Shown here piece after piece: positions 63,462-64,000 of a DNA stretch of 64,000 bases. Within the stretch, counting starts at the first letter, position 1. Each line of letters starts with the position of its first letter. Below the pieces are notes generated by a model, which was not told the DNA's origin, did not search any database, and saw only the letters and a program-made list of their open reading frames with translations. Both the position numbers and the translations under genes were made by a program. This DNA comes from Alkalinema sp. FACHB-956 (GTDB taxonomy: Bacteria; Cyanobacteriota; Cyanobacteriia; Leptolyngbyales; Leptolyngbyaceae): positions 1 through 64,000 of the forward strand of contig NZ_JACJRC010000017.1 in NCBI RefSeq assembly GCF_014697025.1, read 5' to 3'.

Positions 63462-63479
63462 CACTGTGAGGTCACATCC

Positions 63480-63797
63480 ATGGCCGTCAAAAAGCAATTT
63501 CGTAATCTAGAAGAACTCCTCTCAGACTCAGATATTCCTGTATTAGTAGACTTTTATGCAGAATGGTGTGGCCCTTGTCAGGTCATGGCGAAGGTGTTGG
63601 AACAGGTGAATGCCCAGACGACCGATCGGCTCAAAGTTGTCAAAATCAACACGGAAACCTATCCTCAGCTAGCCTCGCAGCACGAAGTCACAGCCCTACC
63701 CACCTTAGTTCTCTTTAAACAGGGACAACCCGTCCATCGCATTGAAGGGCTTGTGCAGGCAAAACAACTTCTGGCACAGATCCAACCGTTCCTATAA
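63480..63797 (+). CDS. trxA: Thioredoxin
   Basis: A 105-residue thioredoxin with the classical active site EWCGPCQVMAKVLEQ, and ALPTLVLFKQGQP supplying the cis-proline. It reduces protein disulfides using electrons from thioredoxin reductase. The N-terminus (MAVKKQFRNLEELLSDSDIP) resembles cyanobacterial y- or m-type variants, but the subtype is not certain. It is divergent from kptA, with the promoter region largely made of 15-bp repeats. Confidence 0.92.
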   Translation: MAVKKQFRNLEELLSDSDIPVLVDFYAEWCGPCQVMAKVLEQVNAQTTDRLKVVKINTETYPQLASQHEVTALPTLVLFKQGQPVHRIEGLVQAKQLLAQIQPFL

Positions 63798-63822
63798 CCA
63801 ATCCAGTCCTATAACCCATCTA
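63788..63822. repeat. Duplication at the thioredoxin stop codon
   Basis: GTTCCTATAACCAATCCA (63788-63805) and GTCCTATAACCCATCTA (63806-63822). The first includes the stop TAA (63795-63797), and CCTATAACC is copied. Confidence 0.82.
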
Positions 63823-63864
63823 TCAACGAATCTGATTGCAAAGCATGGGATAGCTTTGCAATGC

Positions 63865-63940
63865 TACAAGTACATTCGGGTTACACAAGTACATTCGGGT
63901 TACACAATTACATTTGGGTTACACAAGTACATTCGGGTTA
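63865..63940. repeat. 19-bp tandem array, four units
   Basis: Four 19-bp units at 63865-63883, 63884-63902, 63903-63921 and 63922-63940, of the form CACAAGTACATTCGGGTTA. Units 2 and 4 are identical, unit 1 differs only at its first base, and unit 3 differs at two positions. Confidence 0.96.
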
Positions 63941-64000
63941 ACGTGAGTTCGACGAGAGGAGTGGCATAAAAGGAAAGCTGAGACTACGGTTGAAAGAAGA

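Noticed and set aside
63865-63940. Possible CRISPR array
   Set aside because: Directly adjoining 19-bp units without spacers; a simple tandem repeat.

Overview
The window is chromosomal DNA from a cyanobacterium. It carries psbE-psbF-psbL-psbJ behind rubA and ycf48, the NDH-1 genes ndhC-ndhK-ndhJ, psaI, CRR7, a cyanobacterial-type rpoZ and a GlgA2-type glycogen synthase. The HIP1 octamer GCGATCGC and its core CGATCG recur throughout. A PTPA-type CTERM protein, a PatD-like protein and an HpsP-like glycosyltransferase point to a filamentous Leptolyngbya-like lineage, but the species cannot be fixed from the sequence alone.

Layout. 0-6.6 kb: an unrecognised gene pair, a membrane-linked subtilase, a thioredoxin-fold protein, small conserved cyanobacterial genes and rpsD. 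6.7-7.6 kb: relics of three different transposases (IS630-like, another DDE type, TnpB). 8-15.6 kb: a VWA protein, a PTPA-CTERM exported protein, a DUF3352-TPR protein and tRNA-Pro(GGG). 15.7-18.7 kb: DUF1818, an apparently intact TnpB-only IS200/IS605-type element, an exported protein and rpoZ. 19-28 kb: an SGNH hydrolase and rdgB on the plus strand, then five minus-strand envelope and signalling genes (TolC-type protein, M23 peptidase, CHASE2 cyclase, DUF928 protein, GT4 glycosyltransferase). 28.4-32.3 kb: a GH57 enzyme divergent from glgA2. 33-43.7 kb: a 1424-residue hybrid histidine kinase, aroA, a GH104-like muramidase, a two-ATPase ABC protein and a PatD-like protein. 44-52.8 kb: the (p)ppGpp enzyme, a 440-residue protein of unknown function, a DUF697 GTPase and pnp. 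53.2-59.5 kb: the photosynthesis block, in which ndhCKJ diverges from rubA-ycf48-psbEFLJ, and psaI and dxr run convergently toward psbJ. 59.7-64 kb: a cytosol-type subtilase with a P-domain, a GNAT-kptA pair and thioredoxin.

The most unusual feature is not a gene. Nearly every spacer contains a short degenerate tandem array with a period of 10-20 bp and unrelated unit sequence from place to place. In about sixteen genes the first unit contains the gene's own stop codon, so the 3' end has been copied downstream two to four times. No CRISPR array, prophage or obvious defence island was found. The candidates for unfamiliar biology are the stop-codon-anchored arrays, the gene pair at 164-1112 and the 440-residue protein at 47271-48593.
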